This document shows, in pieces, positions 29,837-42,910 of a DNA stretch of 64,000 nt. The notes beneath the pieces are model-generated. The model did no database searches. It saw only the letters and a program-made list of their open reading frames with translations, and had not been told where the DNA came from. The position numbers and the translations under genes were made by a program. Numbering within the stretch: position 1 is the stretch's first letter; each line of letters starts with the position of its first letter. Origin of the DNA: Lactifluus volemus (Eukaryota; Basidiomycota; Agaricomycetes; Russulales; Russulaceae). The stretch is taken from NCBI GenBank assembly GCA_022376515.1, contig WTXI01000004.1, positions 186,001-250,000 on the forward strand. Reading direction: 5' to 3'.

Positions 29837-32449
29837 TTTCAGGGAGGCGAGTAAAGATGTGGATGTGATTGAATAGTCTACAGCAGTGTGTAGGCCTCTT
29901 GGATGACCGATGCCTCATTCCTGTGGCGGTGGCGTCGTCCTTGGTCGAGGAGGGCGCTGACCTATATCCAGGGTTGGACGCTTGCATCCACCTTCCTCGT
30001 CTTCATCATCGCCGCCGACGTCACCTCACTTTTTCACACTTTCACGCACACCTACATTTATAAAATATGCGTATGGATACAGCGTAGACAGGTCAACTGA
30101 CACTGGTCCACCAATGCCACGTCACGCCGAACACTGGCACATACCGCACAAAAGCGCCACGAATATGGGACGTTCTACAGCTTTGCTACTAGTAGATGGA
30201 CATTTTACAGCGTTTCTTCTCCAAGCGAAACCACCGTCATGACCGACTGACTGACTCTGATTCTTGTAGGATCATCTCGCGCAGTGGGACACCCCGAGTG
30301 GGCAACATCCCAGGAATTGGCCCGAGAGGTCACACGGGTCAATACGATCTTGTTTCAGTCATCGTTCCGTACTCTCATGTAGGGCCCGCACCCACTAACG
30401 CAAGCGGAGAGGAGCTGTGAATAAGCTATGGGAGATCGAGTTCTATCTCGATTCGCCTGTGCCAAGACAAATTGCGATAACAGCTAAAGTGGGAAGACTA
30501 AGAGCGGACGACGGTCGCTGGATAGCTGTGATCTCCATACATACCACAAACCACGATATATTTGTATGTATTCATGCCTCCACAGGGTCGAGTATATGAT
30601 TAGGCATACATCATGACGAATTCTCTTCTCACGAAGCGATCTATACCTGGGGCTCATAGTTCACAAGGAGTCCCCATACCTCTCCCTTCCTTAATCCCCG
30701 CAACGACCCCTTCTAAACCAAGAATGAATACAAATATTATAACCATAGACGGTTGAAATGGCAGCCTGAGTGGGAGGCTGCGGTGGATCATCTAAGTGCG
30801 CGCCTGAGGAGAGTCCATCGTGGGATATTAAAGCAGGACCTTGGATTCGAACATGGATGAAGTGGATATAAATTCACTGTTCCAGAACTTTGGGCTCACC
30901 TTCTATACGCGTGTAGGGATGATATGCAGGATGCCAACCATAACGTATTTGTTCCCATTGTCTCATGAGATGAGGATACCATATGTATGCGTGCCTGGCC
31001 CTATATCGTCTGAGGCATATGCTGCATCTCGACGGTGCGCTTCTTCGCGAATGTGGGGTATGATTACCGAACCCACGCCCACGGTCCGGTATTGAGCACA
31101 GGATGTAACTTACCTCTTCCGAACTGTGAGAAAGCCGTCCAGGACTAGCCAAGTATACATATATAATCAGACGGAGATGTATTCACAAAAGACGGGACCT
31201 ACAAGACTCAGGATGTCCTTCAGTCCGGTGACAGCTTACTGATTGCTGACTCGGATATCCTTGAATTCCTCGCCAGTGTGCATCCCCAGCTTCTCCTGGG
31301 CTTTAGCCAGCAGCCGTTCTGTTCGAATCTGAGGGAGAGAGATTCGAGTAGTTCATATATATCCGGGTGTACTACCAGGCCAGATCGAAGAAGAGGGACG
31401 TATTGACGAGGACGGAACGAGCTGAACTGGCCGCGCACTCGCAAGCGCCGCGGCACCATGTGTGAACATGACACGCTCGGTGGATAAGCAGACGCCATCG
31501 AAAGGCGGCTGCATGACAGCATTCTTTATCACGAAACCCAGGAAGGGGGTAAAGATTTGAGAAACGGTCGGACATCTGTGGTCAGTTGTGCTTGAGCTGG
31601 GGTCGCGTCGTTCGGGGAAAAGTCCAACAATTGTCATAGACTTCGGTGAGCTGATCTATGAGCTCTGCACATTTCTCGAGTCAAAAGCTCAAAACGAATG
31701 GGTGATTTCTCGTTGGATTCGAAACCTTGGACGCTATGAAGGATGATCGCGCTGGTTCGACATTTCACTAGCAAACGAAGTTGCTCACCCTTTTGTACCC
31801 TTGTTATACATAGCCTTCCACACGACAAGGTCAAAAATACCCTTATGCTGAACATTTTACGACAGTTGCGGACCTGAGCCAATTCATTCAAAAGAAGGCT
31901 CAGACTACGTGGAAAAGACGTACCTATTCATGAGGGTGGCGGAGTATCATCAGCTGATTGCGGTAACACGTCACATTCGTAGCAGCTTCAAGTTCCCGCG
32001 CAGACGCATGTCGACAAACGATGAAAAAAAAGAGGGGTGACTTTGCGCAAGGCATGAAGAGCAGAAGAACTCCAGATGTCTTAGTCAGCCTGAGGACGTC
32101 ACGAGATTGCAAGACTTTTGAGAGTGGTAGGCACAAACAGTCGTACAGTCGTAGAGTGTACGTAAATACATCGCAAGGGAAGCCATGCTCGAAATGCGAA
32201 TAACAGATGGCCAACATGTATGGAGAGACAAATTATAATCTGAGGAAGGGTCATGACAAGTCATGAAGGATGCATACATCTATGTTGACTAAGATAAGCT
32301 AGTTGAGCCGCGTTGCTGCGATCTCATCAGTAACTAAAATCTAGTAATCATTATGGTAGGTGGATGTGTGAACACGAGTAAGATATGTGAAGTTGTGTCG
32401 AGACGTACTTCGATCCACCAATTAGCTCCATTGCTGCACCGTCCACACG
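29837..32449. other. Spacer between F-box copies 8 and 9
   Basis: About 29870-30600 is the plus-strand upstream block, with TGACTGACTCTGATTCTTGTAGG near 30248. An open stretch after it reads NKLWEIEFYLDSPVP, a phrase also visible in other spacers. About 30830-31160 and 31210-31610 hold the minus-strand relic (YTRIEGEPKVLEQ; FVIKNAVMQPPFDG), with frames broken relative to the other copies. About 31640-31900 and 32080-32290 are the shared 3'-side blocks. No intact gene is supported. Confidence 0.5.
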
Positions 32450-33975
32450 CTACAGATACTCAGGTTTATCGAACATCGAACGATCCACCAAGCGCAGGCT
32501 AACAGGATGGCCCGCTACTTGTCGTTCATTGAGAAATGTGTTAAATGCGTCCCGAGCATCGCCTCCTCCAGAATATCCAATCTCCTTCAGGTTAGGAAGA
32601 ACCTCCAGTGGTGATTCCTCGTCGTCAGATTGTAGAGAACTAGAGATGAGGTCCCCTTGCAGATATAGAATCTCCGCGTTACTGAAGGCCCGAAAAGTTC
32701 GCGCCACTGACTTCGGTCGACATTGATGTGCCATGCTAATGGGCGATAGCCCTCGTCGTGGCTGAATACGACTTGCTCAACAACAGAAAGTACAGGTGAA
32801 AGTGTACCAAATAATTGAACTGCAGACGGTACCTGGCTGTCGAAATCTCCGTGCCTGATCTGCAACATCAACGGATTGCCCCGCTTCCAAGGGACCACAT
32901 GTAAGGAAACGGCAAGGACACCGAAAGTTACCTGGACAGCCCTAAATGTGAGGTTCTCGGTTGTTTGGATGAACTGACAGAGGCGGGGAACCGTGAAGGG
33001 GAGCTGACTAAAAAAGATGACACGAAGGATGCTGAGGGAAGGGACACTAATCCAAGCAACAAGGCATTCCAAGTATGTGGCCGTACCTCGGAACACAAAC
33101 CGGCATAGGTTAGAGAGTATGATCGTGTCCGGAATCTGGCGCGACTGCCTTTCAACATCATGGTTGGGGTCAAATTCAATGGACAGCCTCTCCAGCTGGG
33201 GCATAAGTGAAAGTCGGGTAAGTATATAACTTGGAGGGAAATAGGCGGATGCCGAGATATCGATAAGCTCGAGAGTGACGAGTCCCGCAGCAGTAGTGGT
33301 AAGTAAGGGTGATCCAATTGGAAGGGAAGCCGTCGTCAGTTTGAGATGGCGTAGATTGGGGGCTTGAAACGTTACGGGAAGGACAACTTCGGTCCAGGAT
33401 TGGATATTCATGTATTTCAGAACTGGGAATTGGTCATCCATAACCGCGACGAACTTCCCCGGATTTGATATCCAAATGTCAACGTGATGCACGCGATCAC
33501 GGTGCGAAAGTGCGAGAAATATACCCGATTCATCTTCTGCTGTTATCTCTCCATTCAGGTCATAATAAATGGTGAGTGGTAGAGGTGGTGAATGTGCGAG
33601 CATGTCCACTACAGGCACACCAAAAGTGCAGAGCAGATGAAGGTCGAGCCGGGATGGTGATTCAAGAATAATATTTCGCCATTGTCGACAAACTTGTGCC
33701 AGTTTGTACCACCACTGACAATGTCGACGGCTCCAGTTAAAGTTCAACATGCCGTTCTCATCTTCAATTTCATCTGGATCGTCCAGCCGATACAGATGAA
33801 ATATATTGAGAAGCACGTCATTGTTGAGGATATGGATAGGCGAGTGATATAACCCTATTAATTCGCAAGTTTGTGAACAGATTAGGGACACAAAGATTTG
33901 GAACTGCTTACCGTGACGTCGGCCGAGGCTTCTTATGAGGGGAGGATAAAATATGGTAGAGGAACAACCAGGCAT
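32450..33975 (-). pseudogene. F-box-like copy 9 with C-terminal frameshift
   Basis: The ATG at 33975 gives MPGCSSTIFYPPLIRSLGRRH. The 57-nt intron (33855-33911) is stop-free. The F-box (PIHILNNDVLLNIFHLYRL, QWWYKLAQVCRQWRNIIL) and leucine-rich body are intact. Near 32690 one base is missing compared with relatives (GGCCCGAAAAGTTCG where others have GGCCTAAGAAGTTCA). The frame then leaves the family after RSQWRELFG and stops at 32587. The lost end (KEIGYSGGGDARDAFNTFLNERQVAGHPVSLRL...) is still readable in the next frame down to 32450. A shortened protein of about 440 residues could still be made, so loss of function is not certain. Confidence 0.85.
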
Positions 33976-36559
33976 TTGCACGGAGGCGAGTGAAAGATGT
34001 GGATGTGATTGAATAGTCCACAGCAGTGTGTACTAGGCCTCTTGGATGACCGATGTCTCATTCCTGTGGTGGCGGCGGGCTGGCGGCGTCCTTGGCCGAG
34101 GAGGGCGCTGACCTATATCCAGGTTTGGACGCTGGCAACCACCTTCCTCGTCATCATCATCGTCGCCGTAGTCACCTCATTATGAACCACTTTTTCACAG
34201 CGCCGACAGGTCAACACCCCACCACCTTCAAACAGTTCAAGTGCTGTCGGTCCACCAACGCCACGTCACCTCGACCACTGGCACATACCGCACAAAAGCG
34301 CCACGGATATGGGACATTTTACAGCGTGCGTTGTTTCTTCTCCAAATGATAACCGGCGAAACCACCAAGTGGGCAACATCCCAGGAATTGGCCCAAGAGA
34401 GGTCGCACGGATCAATACGATCTTGTTTCAGTCATCGTTCCGTACTCTCATGTGGTGCCCACACCCACGAACGCAAGCGGAGAAGGCGGTGAATAAGCTA
34501 TGGGAGATTGAGTTCCATCTCGATTCACCTTTCCCCGAGCGTCCGGTCCAGTGCCAAGACAAGTTGCAATAGCAGCTAAAGCGGAAGGCTAAGAGCGGAC
34601 AATGGTCGCTGGCTAGCTGTGATCTCCATACATACCACAAACCACGATATATTTGTATGTATTCGTGCCTCCACATCAGTCAGATGGGTAGAGTATATGA
34701 ATAGGTATACGTCATGACGAATTCTCTTCTTACGAAGTGATATATACCTGGGGCTCATAGTTCACAACGAGTCCCCCTCCCTCTCCCTTCCTTAATCCCC
34801 GCAACGACCCCTTCTGAACCAAGATGGATACAAATATTATAACCATAGACGATTGAAATGGCAGCCTGAGTGGGAGGCTGCGGTGGATCATCTAAGTGCG
34901 CGCGTGAGGAGAGTCCATCGTGGGATATCAAAGCAGGACCTGTAATTGGTGGATGAAGTGGATGTAGATCCTCTGTTCAGGAACTTTGGGCTCACCTTCT
35001 ATACGCGTGTAGGGCACTGGGATGACGTGCAGGATGCTGAACACAACGTGTTTGTTCCCATTGTCTCATGAGATGAGGATACCATATGTATGCGTGCCTG
35101 ACCCAATATCGTCGATATAGTCTGAGGCATATGCTGCATATCGACGGTGTGCTTCTTCGCAAATGTGGGGTATGTTTACCGAACCCACGCCCACCGTCCG
35201 GTATTGAGCAGGGATGTACCTCTTCCGAACTGTGAGAAAGCCGTCCGGGACCAGCCAAGCATACATATATATCAGACGGAAATGTATTAACAAAAGACGG
35301 AACCTACAAGTCCTTCAGTCCGGTGACAGCTTACTGATTGCTGACTCGGATATCCTTGGATTCCTCGCCACTGTGCATCCCCGGCTTCTCCTGAGCCTTG
35401 GCCCGCGGCCGTTCTGCAGTGCCCGAATCAGAGGGAGAGAGAGATTTTAATAGTTTATGTATACGCGGGTGTACCAGGGCAGGTTGAGGGAAGGTGACGT
35501 TTAGACGCGGCCGAAATGAGCTGAACTTGAACTGCCAGTGGCCGCGGACTCGCAGGCTCTGGGACACCACGTGTGAACATGACACGCTCGGTAGAATTCA
35601 CAATACAGGCAGACGCCATCGAAAACCGACTGCGTGACGGCATTCATTATCGCGAAGCCCAGGAAGGGGAGTAAAGATTTGAGAAGCAGTCGCTAGCCGC
35701 CGGACATCCGTGGTCAGTTGTGCTCGAGTCGGAGCTGGTGTCGCATCGTTCGGAGAAACGTCCAGCAATTGTCATAGGCTTCAGTGAGCTGATCGATGAA
35801 CTCTGCACGTTCCTAGAGTCAATAGCTCAAAAATGAATGGGGTGATGTTTCGTTGGATTCGAAAACTTGGACGCTATGGAAGATGATCGTGCCAGTTGGA
35901 CATTTCACTAGCAAACGAAGTTGCTCACCCCTTTGTACCCTTGTTATACATAGCCTTCCACACGACAAGGTCAATGATACCTTGATGCTGAACGCTTCAC
36001 GACTGTAGCGGACCTGAGCCAATTCATTCAAAAGAAAGCTCAGACTATTTGGAAAAGACATACCTATTCATGAGGGTGGCGGAGTATTGTGGTAACACGT
36101 CACATTCGTAGAAGCTTCAAGTTTCGTCGCAGACACATGTCAAAAATGAAGAAAGTGGTGACTGGCTTGCGCAACGGCATGAAGAAGAACTCCAGATGTC
36201 TTAGTCAGTAGGTCACAAGTTGGATAACTTGATAAGTGGTAGGCATAAACAGTACGTAAATACATCGCAAGGGACACCGTTCTCGAAATGCGAACAACAG
36301 ATGCCCAACATGTATGGCCCGGGAGAGACAAATTATACTTAAGGAATCTGAGGAAGGGTATGTGATAGTCATCAAGAAGGCACACCCCTATGAAGGCTAA
36401 GATAAACTAGCTTGGGCTGCTTTGTTGCGATCTCAACAATAATTAAAATCTGGTGGTCACCACAAACAGGAGAGTAGGCGGATGTCACAGTGTGAGCGCG
36501 ATGAAGATATGGAGAGTTGTGTCGAGACGTACTTCGATCCACCAATTAGTGCCCACACG
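33976..36559. other. Spacer between F-box copies 9 and 10
   Basis: About 34010-34750 is the plus-strand upstream block; here its acceptor-like tract is deleted. NKLWEIEFHLDSPFPE and PVQCQDKLQ are readable near 34495-34570. About 34860-35260 and 35310-35720 hold the minus-strand relic (AKAQEKPGMHSGEESKDIRVSNQ). About 35860-36060 and 36190-36410 are the shared 3'-side blocks. No intact gene is seen. Confidence 0.5.
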
Positions 36560-38110
36560 CTACAGATACCTGGGTGCATCAAACATCGATCGATCCACCA
36601 ACCGCAGGCTCACGGGATTGCCCGATACTTGTCGCTCATTAAGAAATCTGGTAAATGCGTTCCGAGCATCGCTTTCTCCAAAATATCCAATCTCCTCAAG
36701 ATTCGGAAAGAGCTCCAGTGGTGGCTCTCCAATGTCAGATAGTAAGAAACAGAAGATTGTGCTGTTGAGAACACCGTTTAGATGAATGGTCTTCACGTTG
36801 GTGAACGGCCTAAGAAGTTCACGCCACTGACTTCGGTTGACGTGGTTGAGCCATGCGGATGGAGGATAGGGCATGTTGTAGCTGAATGCAACTTGCTCGA
36901 CAACAGAAAGTACAGGTGAAAGTGTACCAAAGAATTGAACTGTAGACGCTACCTGCCTCTCGAGATATCCACACTTGATCATCAAGGGATTGCCCCGCTT
37001 CCAAGGGAACGCATGTAGGGAAACGGTAAAGGCACCGAAAAGTACCTGGACAGCCCTAAATGTGAGGTTCTCGGATGATTGGATGAACTGGCAGAGGCGG
37101 GGAATCGTGAAGGGGAGCTGATTAAAAAGGTTGACACGAAGGATGCTGAGGGATGGGGCGCTGATGCAAGCAACAAGGCCATCCAAATATGTGGCCGTAC
37201 CTTGGAACACAAACCGGCGTAGGTTAGGAAGTGTGATCATGTCTGGGGTCTGGTGCGACTGCCTTTCAACATCACGGTTGGGTTTAAATCCAATGGTCAG
37301 CCTCTCCAGCTGGAGCATAAGCGAAAGTCGGGTACGTATATAACTTGGGGGGAAATAGGAGGATGCTGGGATATTGAGAAACAAGAGAGTGACGAGTCCC
37401 GCAGCAGTTGTGAGTAAAGGTGATCCAATTGGAAGGGAAACCGTCGACAGTCTGAGATAGCGTAGATTGGGGGCTTGAAACGTTACAGGAAGGACCGCTT
37501 CAGTCTGAGATTCGATGGCCATGTGTTCCAGAACGGGGAATTGATCATCCATGACCGCAATGAACTTCCCTGGATTTGACATCCAAATGTCGACGTGATG
37601 CAGGCGATCACGGAGAGAGAGTGCGAGAAGTATACCCGATTCATCTTTTGCTGTTATGCGAGTCCTCCAACCATCGTAATGGATGGTGAGTGGTAGAGGT
37701 GGTGAATGTGCGAGCATGTCCGCTATAGGCACACCAACGGCGCAGAGAAGATGAAGGTCGAGCCGGGATGGTGATTCAAGAATAATATTTCGCCATTGTC
37801 GACAAACATGTGCCAGTTTGTACCACGAACGTGAGCGGTGCCAAACAAATTTGAAGGTCGTCGCAACTACGCTGTCATATCCATCTGCCAGCCGATAAAG
37901 ATGAAATATATTGAGAAGTACGTCATCGTTGAGGATTTGGATAGGTGAGGGACCCGGACTCGGACGTCTATTTCCAGTGCTGTTGAGCCCTATTAACTCA
38001 CAAGTTTGTGAACAGACCAAAGACACGAAGACTCGGAGCTCACGACTTGGCTCACGTCTGCAGAGCCTTCCAGTAAGATAATAGGTTATGGCAGAGTAGC
38101 AACCAGGCAT
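36560..38110 (-). CDS. F-box-like leucine-rich protein, copy 10 (494 aa)
   Basis: Predicted CDS is complement(join(36560..37989,38056..38110)). The ATG at 38110 gives MPGCYSAITYYLTGRLCR. The 66-nt intron (37990-38055, donor GTGAGC) is stop-free and a multiple of three. Before the F-box helix this copy has a longer proline/serine linker (STGNRRPSPGPSPIQ). After it comes an unusual segment, GYDSVVATTFKFVWHRSRSWYKL, in place of the acidic linker and RQRWWYKL. The end (LNGVLNSTIFCFLLSD...YFGESDARNAFTRFLNERQVSGNPVSL) is shared with the broken copy 8 and not with its other neighbours. It is closest to copy 2 in exon 1 and intron. Confidence 0.86.
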   Translation of the reverse strand: MPGCYSAITYYLTGRLCRREPSRELRVFVSLVCSQTCELIGLNSTGNRRPSPGPSPIQILNDDVLLNIFHLYRLADGYDSVVATTFKFVWHRSRSWYKLAHVCRQWRNIILESPSRLDLHLLCAVGVPIADMLAHSPPLPLTIHYDGWRTRITAKDESGILLALSLRDRLHHVDIWMSNPGKFIAVMDDQFPVLEHMAIESQTEAVLPVTFQAPNLRYLRLSTVSLPIGSPLLTTAAGLVTLLFLNIPASSYFPPSYIRTRLSLMLQLERLTIGFKPNRDVERQSHQTPDMITLPNLRRFVFQGTATYLDGLVACISAPSLSILRVNLFNQLPFTIPRLCQFIQSSENLTFRAVQVLFGAFTVSLHAFPWKRGNPLMIKCGYLERQVASTVQFFGTLSPVLSVVEQVAFSYNMPYPPSAWLNHVNRSQWRELLRPFTNVKTIHLNGVLNSTIFCFLLSDIGEPPLELFPNLEEIGYFGESDARNAFTRFLNERQVSGNPVSLRLVDRSMFDAPRYL

Positions 38111-40365
38111 TTTCAGGGAGGTGAGTAAAAGCGTAGATGTCACATACGGAGTAGAGGGGCCTCATGGAACAACTAGGGCGGTGTACCTGGTCGGTGGCGC
38201 TGAGCTATATCCAAAATGGGACACTTGTGCCGTATGGCACACACACATTGTCCCCTCATCCACGTTCATACGCACGTACGTACAGCGCGGATGTAGGCCA
38301 ATACCGGGCCTCACCACCTACGTCAAGAACTACCCACCGATATCCTGTCGCGAATACGTATCACAAGGTGTGTGATTGTGCGAGACGTTTCTTGCATACC
38401 ATGTGGATACCCGCCCTTCCTGCTCGTTGATGATCATCGAGGGTTACCAGCGGTCACTGGGTTAGCGGTAATCCTCATAAACCATGAAATGTTCGATTTT
38501 CATTTTCAAAAGACGAAACGATACAATACAAATACTGTATTACCAAGGGAACTTCGCGAATGTCAGCTCGCTTCAAACCTCGTTCCGTGGAAGGAAGATT
38601 TATACCCTCCGACACTACATTTACAGCGGTGTCGCTGAGTACCATAGGTACGGAAGAAGGCATACCTGTGCTAGCGTACAATTATATAAATTTTATGCTT
38701 TCCATCCTACAAGCCGCTCTCATTCGTGTTTGAGACGTGATGTCATTTTGCGATGATTTTAGTCACCAAGAAATGAACAGGGAGAAATGGTATAATTGGC
38801 GAGTCCAAGGAAGCAGCGAACCGAGCGACTGCCACTTTTCCGATTTCTGCCGCTGCGCGTGGTCCCCATAAGCACCTAAGTTTCACCACTGTCTTCGGCC
38901 CCACTAGCCCCACCTTTCTGCGTCGCGCCTCAACTGCGATCACAACCATGCGTCTGTGAGTTGCCACCCGCGCCGCAAATACATGTGAGGTCGAGGTACT
39001 ATAGGGTATTGGGCTCAGCTTCGATATGAGTAAAGGTAAAAAGAGGGGGGGAAAGGAGAAAGTAGGCCAGATGCACTGTCGTTGATAATTTACAAGGCTG
39101 CAAAGCCTAGATGTCAAGAGAGTGACGGGACGTTTCTTCTTCAGTTCCGGCCCGGTGGCATCTTACTGCTCGTTGCTATCCTCGCCATTCTACATCCCCG
39201 GCTTTTTCTGGGCCTCAGCTGGCGGCCGTTCTGTTCGAATTTGAGGGGAGACTTTCGGGGAGTTCGTTCGTGTATATGCTGGCGTGTCAGGGCAGGTCAA
39301 TTTGAAGTTGGGAGACGTGCTGACGTGGCTGGAACGAGCTGAACTGGCCACGCACTGGCACTCGCAGGCTTTGCGGTACCATGTGTGAACATGACACGCT
39401 CTGTGGAATTACCAGGATAGGTAGATGTCATCGGGAAGCGACTGCGTGACGGCATTCTTTACTGCTATGCACAAGGAGGGGGGTAAAGATTTGAGAAACA
39501 GTTCCTTGTCGCGCGATTTCCGTGGACGGTTGTGCGTCAGATGGGACACATCATTCGGGGAAAGTTCAGCAATTGTTGTGAGCTGCTCGATGTTCTCTGC
39601 ACATTTCTCGCCATCAACTCAAGAAAGAATGGGTGACTTTTCGTTGGATTCGAGAACTCGGACGCTACGTAAGATGATCGCGACGGATGGACATTTCACT
39701 AGCAAATGAGGTTGCTCACCCCCTTGTTGCCCTCGTTATATATAGTCTTCCACACAACAAGGTCAAAAATACCCTCAAGCTGGTCATCCACGACAGTAGC
39801 GGACTCATTTAAAAGAATATTCAGGCTGAGGGTGGCAGAGTATCGCCAGCTTATGGCAGCAAACACGTAAAGTTCGTAACAGCTTCAAGTTCCAGCGCAG
39901 ACGCATGCCGACAAAAATGAATAAAAGAGAGGTGACTGGCTTGCGCAACAATATGAAGAGCAGAAGACTCCAGATGTCCTAGTCAGTACGTCACTAGATT
40001 GCAAGGCTTTGAGATAGCTTGACAAGTGGTAGGCATAAACAGTCGTAGAGTGTACGTAAATAGATCGCAAAGAAATGACACCGTGCTTGAAACGCGAATA
40101 ACGATGGTCAACATGTATGGAGAGACAAATTATACTTAGAGAATGTGAGGAAGGGTACGTGATAGTCATCAGTCATCAAGTATGCATACACCTATGTTGA
40201 CTAGGATAAGCTAGTTGGGCCGCTTTGTTGCGACCTCATCAATGACTAGCATCCGCAGTCGTTATGAACAGGAGACTAGGCGGGAGTGTGAGCGCGAGTA
40301 AGTTATAGGTAGTTGTGTCGAGACGTACTTCGATCCACCAATTAGCGTCTAGCACCGCCCACACG
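38111..40365. other. Spacer between F-box copies 10 and 11
   Basis: About 38440-38640 is AT-rich and not clearly repeated elsewhere. It is followed by the segment at 38685-38760, which is inverted relative to 5761-5838. About 38810-38990 matches about 5876-6060. About 39110-39640 is the minus-strand relic block, here strongly decayed. About 39960-40220 is the common 3'-flank block (minus-strand DHRYSRFKHGVISLRSIYV). No gene is supported. Confidence 0.5.
38685..38760 (+). repeat. Short segment inverted relative to its copy at 5761-5838
   Basis: Reads GCCGCTCTCATTCGTGTTTG on the plus strand, whereas the copy at 5761-5838 has this on the minus strand inside otherwise collinear flanks. Both segments are bordered by AT-rich words (TATAAATTTTAT / GATGATTTTA here), which may have helped the inversion. 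Confidence 0.6.
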
Positions 40366-41922
40366 CTACAGATACTCAGGTTTATCGAACATAGAACGAT
40401 CCACAAACCGCAGGCTCACGGGATGGCCCGATACTTGTCGCTCATTAGTAAATCTGGTAAGTGCGTCCCGAGCATCGCGTCCTCCAGGATATCCAATCTC
40501 TTCAAGATTCGGAAGGAGCTCCAGTGGTGGCTCTCCATCATCAGATGGTAAGGAACGGAAGATTCTGCTAATGAGACTACGGTCTACATGAATGGTCTTT
40601 GCGTTGGAGAACGGCCTAAGAAGTTCATGCCACTGACTTCGGTCGATATTGTTGTCCCATGCTGATGGATGATAGTGTTCGTCGTAGCTGAGTGCAACTT
40701 GCTCGACAACAGAAAGTACAGGTGAAAGTGTACCAAATAATTGAACTGCAGACGCTACCTGGCTGTCGAGATGTCTGCACCCGATCTGCAACATCAAGGG
40801 ATTGCCCCACATCCAAGGGACCGCATGTAAGGAAACGGCAAGCCCACGGAAAGCTACCTGGACTGCCCTAGATGTGAGGTTCTCGGATGATTGGATGAAC
40901 TGACAGAGGCGTGGAACCGTAAGGGGAAGCTGATTAAAAAGATTGACACGAAGGATGCTGAGGGAAGGGGCGCTGATCCAAGCAACAAGGCCTTCCAAAA
41001 ATGTGGCCGTACCTCGGAACAAAAACTGGCGTAGGTTAGGAAGTGTCGTCATTATGTTCGGGGTCTGGGGCGACTGCCTTTCAACATCATGGTCGGGGGT
41101 AGAGGAATGAAATGTAATGGACAGCCTCTCTAGCTGGAGCATAAGCGAAAGTCGGGTAAGTATATAACTTGGGGGGAAATAGGCGGATTCCGGGATATTA
41201 AGAAGCTCGAGAGTGACGAATCCCGCGATACTCGTTGTGAGAATGGGTGATCCAATTGGAAGGGAAGCCTTCGACAGTCTGAGATGGCGTAGGTTGGGGG
41301 CTTCAAACGTCACAGGGAGGACAACTTCGTTCCAAGATTGGATATTCATGTGTTTCAAAACTGGGAATTGATCATCCATAACCGCAACGAACTTCCCCGG
41401 ATTTAATATCCAAATGTCAATGTGATGCAGGCGATCACGGTAAGAAAGTGCGAGTAATATACCCGATTCATCTTCTGCTGTTATCTTCCGACCCATAGTG
41501 TGATACGAGACGGTGAGTGGTAGAAGTGGTGAATGTGCGAGCATGTCCGCTACAGGCACACCAACGGTGCAGAACAGATGAAGGTCGAGCCGGGATGGTG
41601 ATTCAAGAATAATATTTCGCCAGAGTCGACAAACATGTGCCAGTTTGTACCACCAACGGTGGCGGCGCCATGTAACGTTCAATATAGTATTCTCTTCATA
41701 TTGGACCGGTTCTGCCAGCCGATAGAGATCGAATATATTGAGAAGCACGTCATCGTTGAGGATACGTATAGGTGGGCCTGAGTATCTTCTATTGCTGTCG
41801 AGTCCTAATCTTTACGTTTGTCAACAGATCAGGGATACAAAGATTTGGAACTGCTTACCGTGACGTCGGCCGAGCCTTCTAATGAGGGGGGGATCAATTA
41901 TGGTAGAGCAGCAAGCAGACAT
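40366..41922 (-). CDS. F-box-like leucine-rich protein, copy 11 (500 aa)
   Basis: Predicted CDS is complement(join(40366..41804,41859..41922)). Exon 1 encodes MSACCSTIIDPPLIRRLGRRH. The 54-nt intron (41805-41858) has the CCCTGATCTG branch-like word and ends AAGATTAG. The F-box helix is RILNDDVLLNIFDLYRL after a GPPI linker, and the second part is RWWYKLAHVCRLWRNIIL. The body contains LPNLRQFLFRGTATFLEGL, and the end is VSGHPVSLRFVDRSMFDKPEYL. Its upstream spacer is duplicated at the broken copy 12, so copies 11 and 12 form a unit pair about 5.4 kb apart. Confidence 0.88.
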
Positions 41923-42910
41923 TTTCAGGGAGGTGAGTAATGACGTGGATGTGATTAAAGCGTTCACGGTGTAGCAATAGGCGCTGAGCTGCATCCAGAA
42001 TTGGCATGTTCATATGCTTGCCACGTGCGCATATGACACAGCGCAACCCGAAACCTCATCGTCTATGAACCGCTGACGAGCGTCCCACAAAGATGGACTT
42101 ACCGACCCGGCTCCAGCCGATGTAAATTTTTGGCGTCCGTTGTTTCTTCTCCCAACAGGATGACCAGCAAAGGACGCGTGGCGATGACTCTGAATCACAG
42201 ACTCTTAGGAGGATCCCACTGGCGGACGCTGCGCACCTATCCAAGACTTTTGGCCCGAGAGATTCGATCGCTGGCGTGGCGTGTCTGCTGCTCCCGGGTT
42301 GCTCGAGTTGGAGGCTCTGGCGGGTCCTCCCAGTGCGTGCGTGAGGAGAGCGTTCCATCCTTGGATATGGGGCTGTACCGCATCGTGGACCCGTCGTTAG
42401 TTTCGGCATGCAACACGCACTGTGCGTCAAGCGGTGCCATGCCTGACTCACTTAAATTGAGATGAGAATGGTTCATGGTCGTTGGGTGGTAGCAACTGAA
42501 TCCCTGCCAGACGATGAAAATCTTATGATATATTCAGTTATATAGTAGAGTACATGTCATTATGTAGAAACAATCTTTCCACCGAAGGTGTCATCATCCG
42601 CTATGAGGAGCGTAAGCAGAGTGTGCTATATGCTAGTTGTATTAAAGGGCGGGGTCATAGGCGACGGAGAAGTGCACGTAGATCCTGTTCGAGAATGTCG
42701 GGCTCAGCTTCCGTACGAGCAGAAGTAAACAGTAAGGGGAAACTCGACGTACGGGTGGGGGTAAAAGGAAAGATGCCGTGCAACGAAAGCAAGCGGTTCC
42801 AAAAAATAAGTACTCATGGCAGGCTCGATATTCCAACATCGCCTAGGATGTCTGCAGCCGCCGCCCCGATGATCCACTCGTCCGTCAAAGTGGGGTTTGG
42901 TGAGTACAGC
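41923..42910. other. Upstream flank of copy 11, duplicated at 47341-48240
   Basis: Aligns closely with 47341-48240. Plus-strand stretches (42130-42465, CCSRVARVGGSGGSS) and minus-strand stretches (42056-42451) are open here, but indels against the partner break them, so they are not called. About 42642-42839 on the minus strand ([18 protein letters not shown]) is the continuation of the hypothetical gene called at 42911-43639. Confidence 0.5.
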
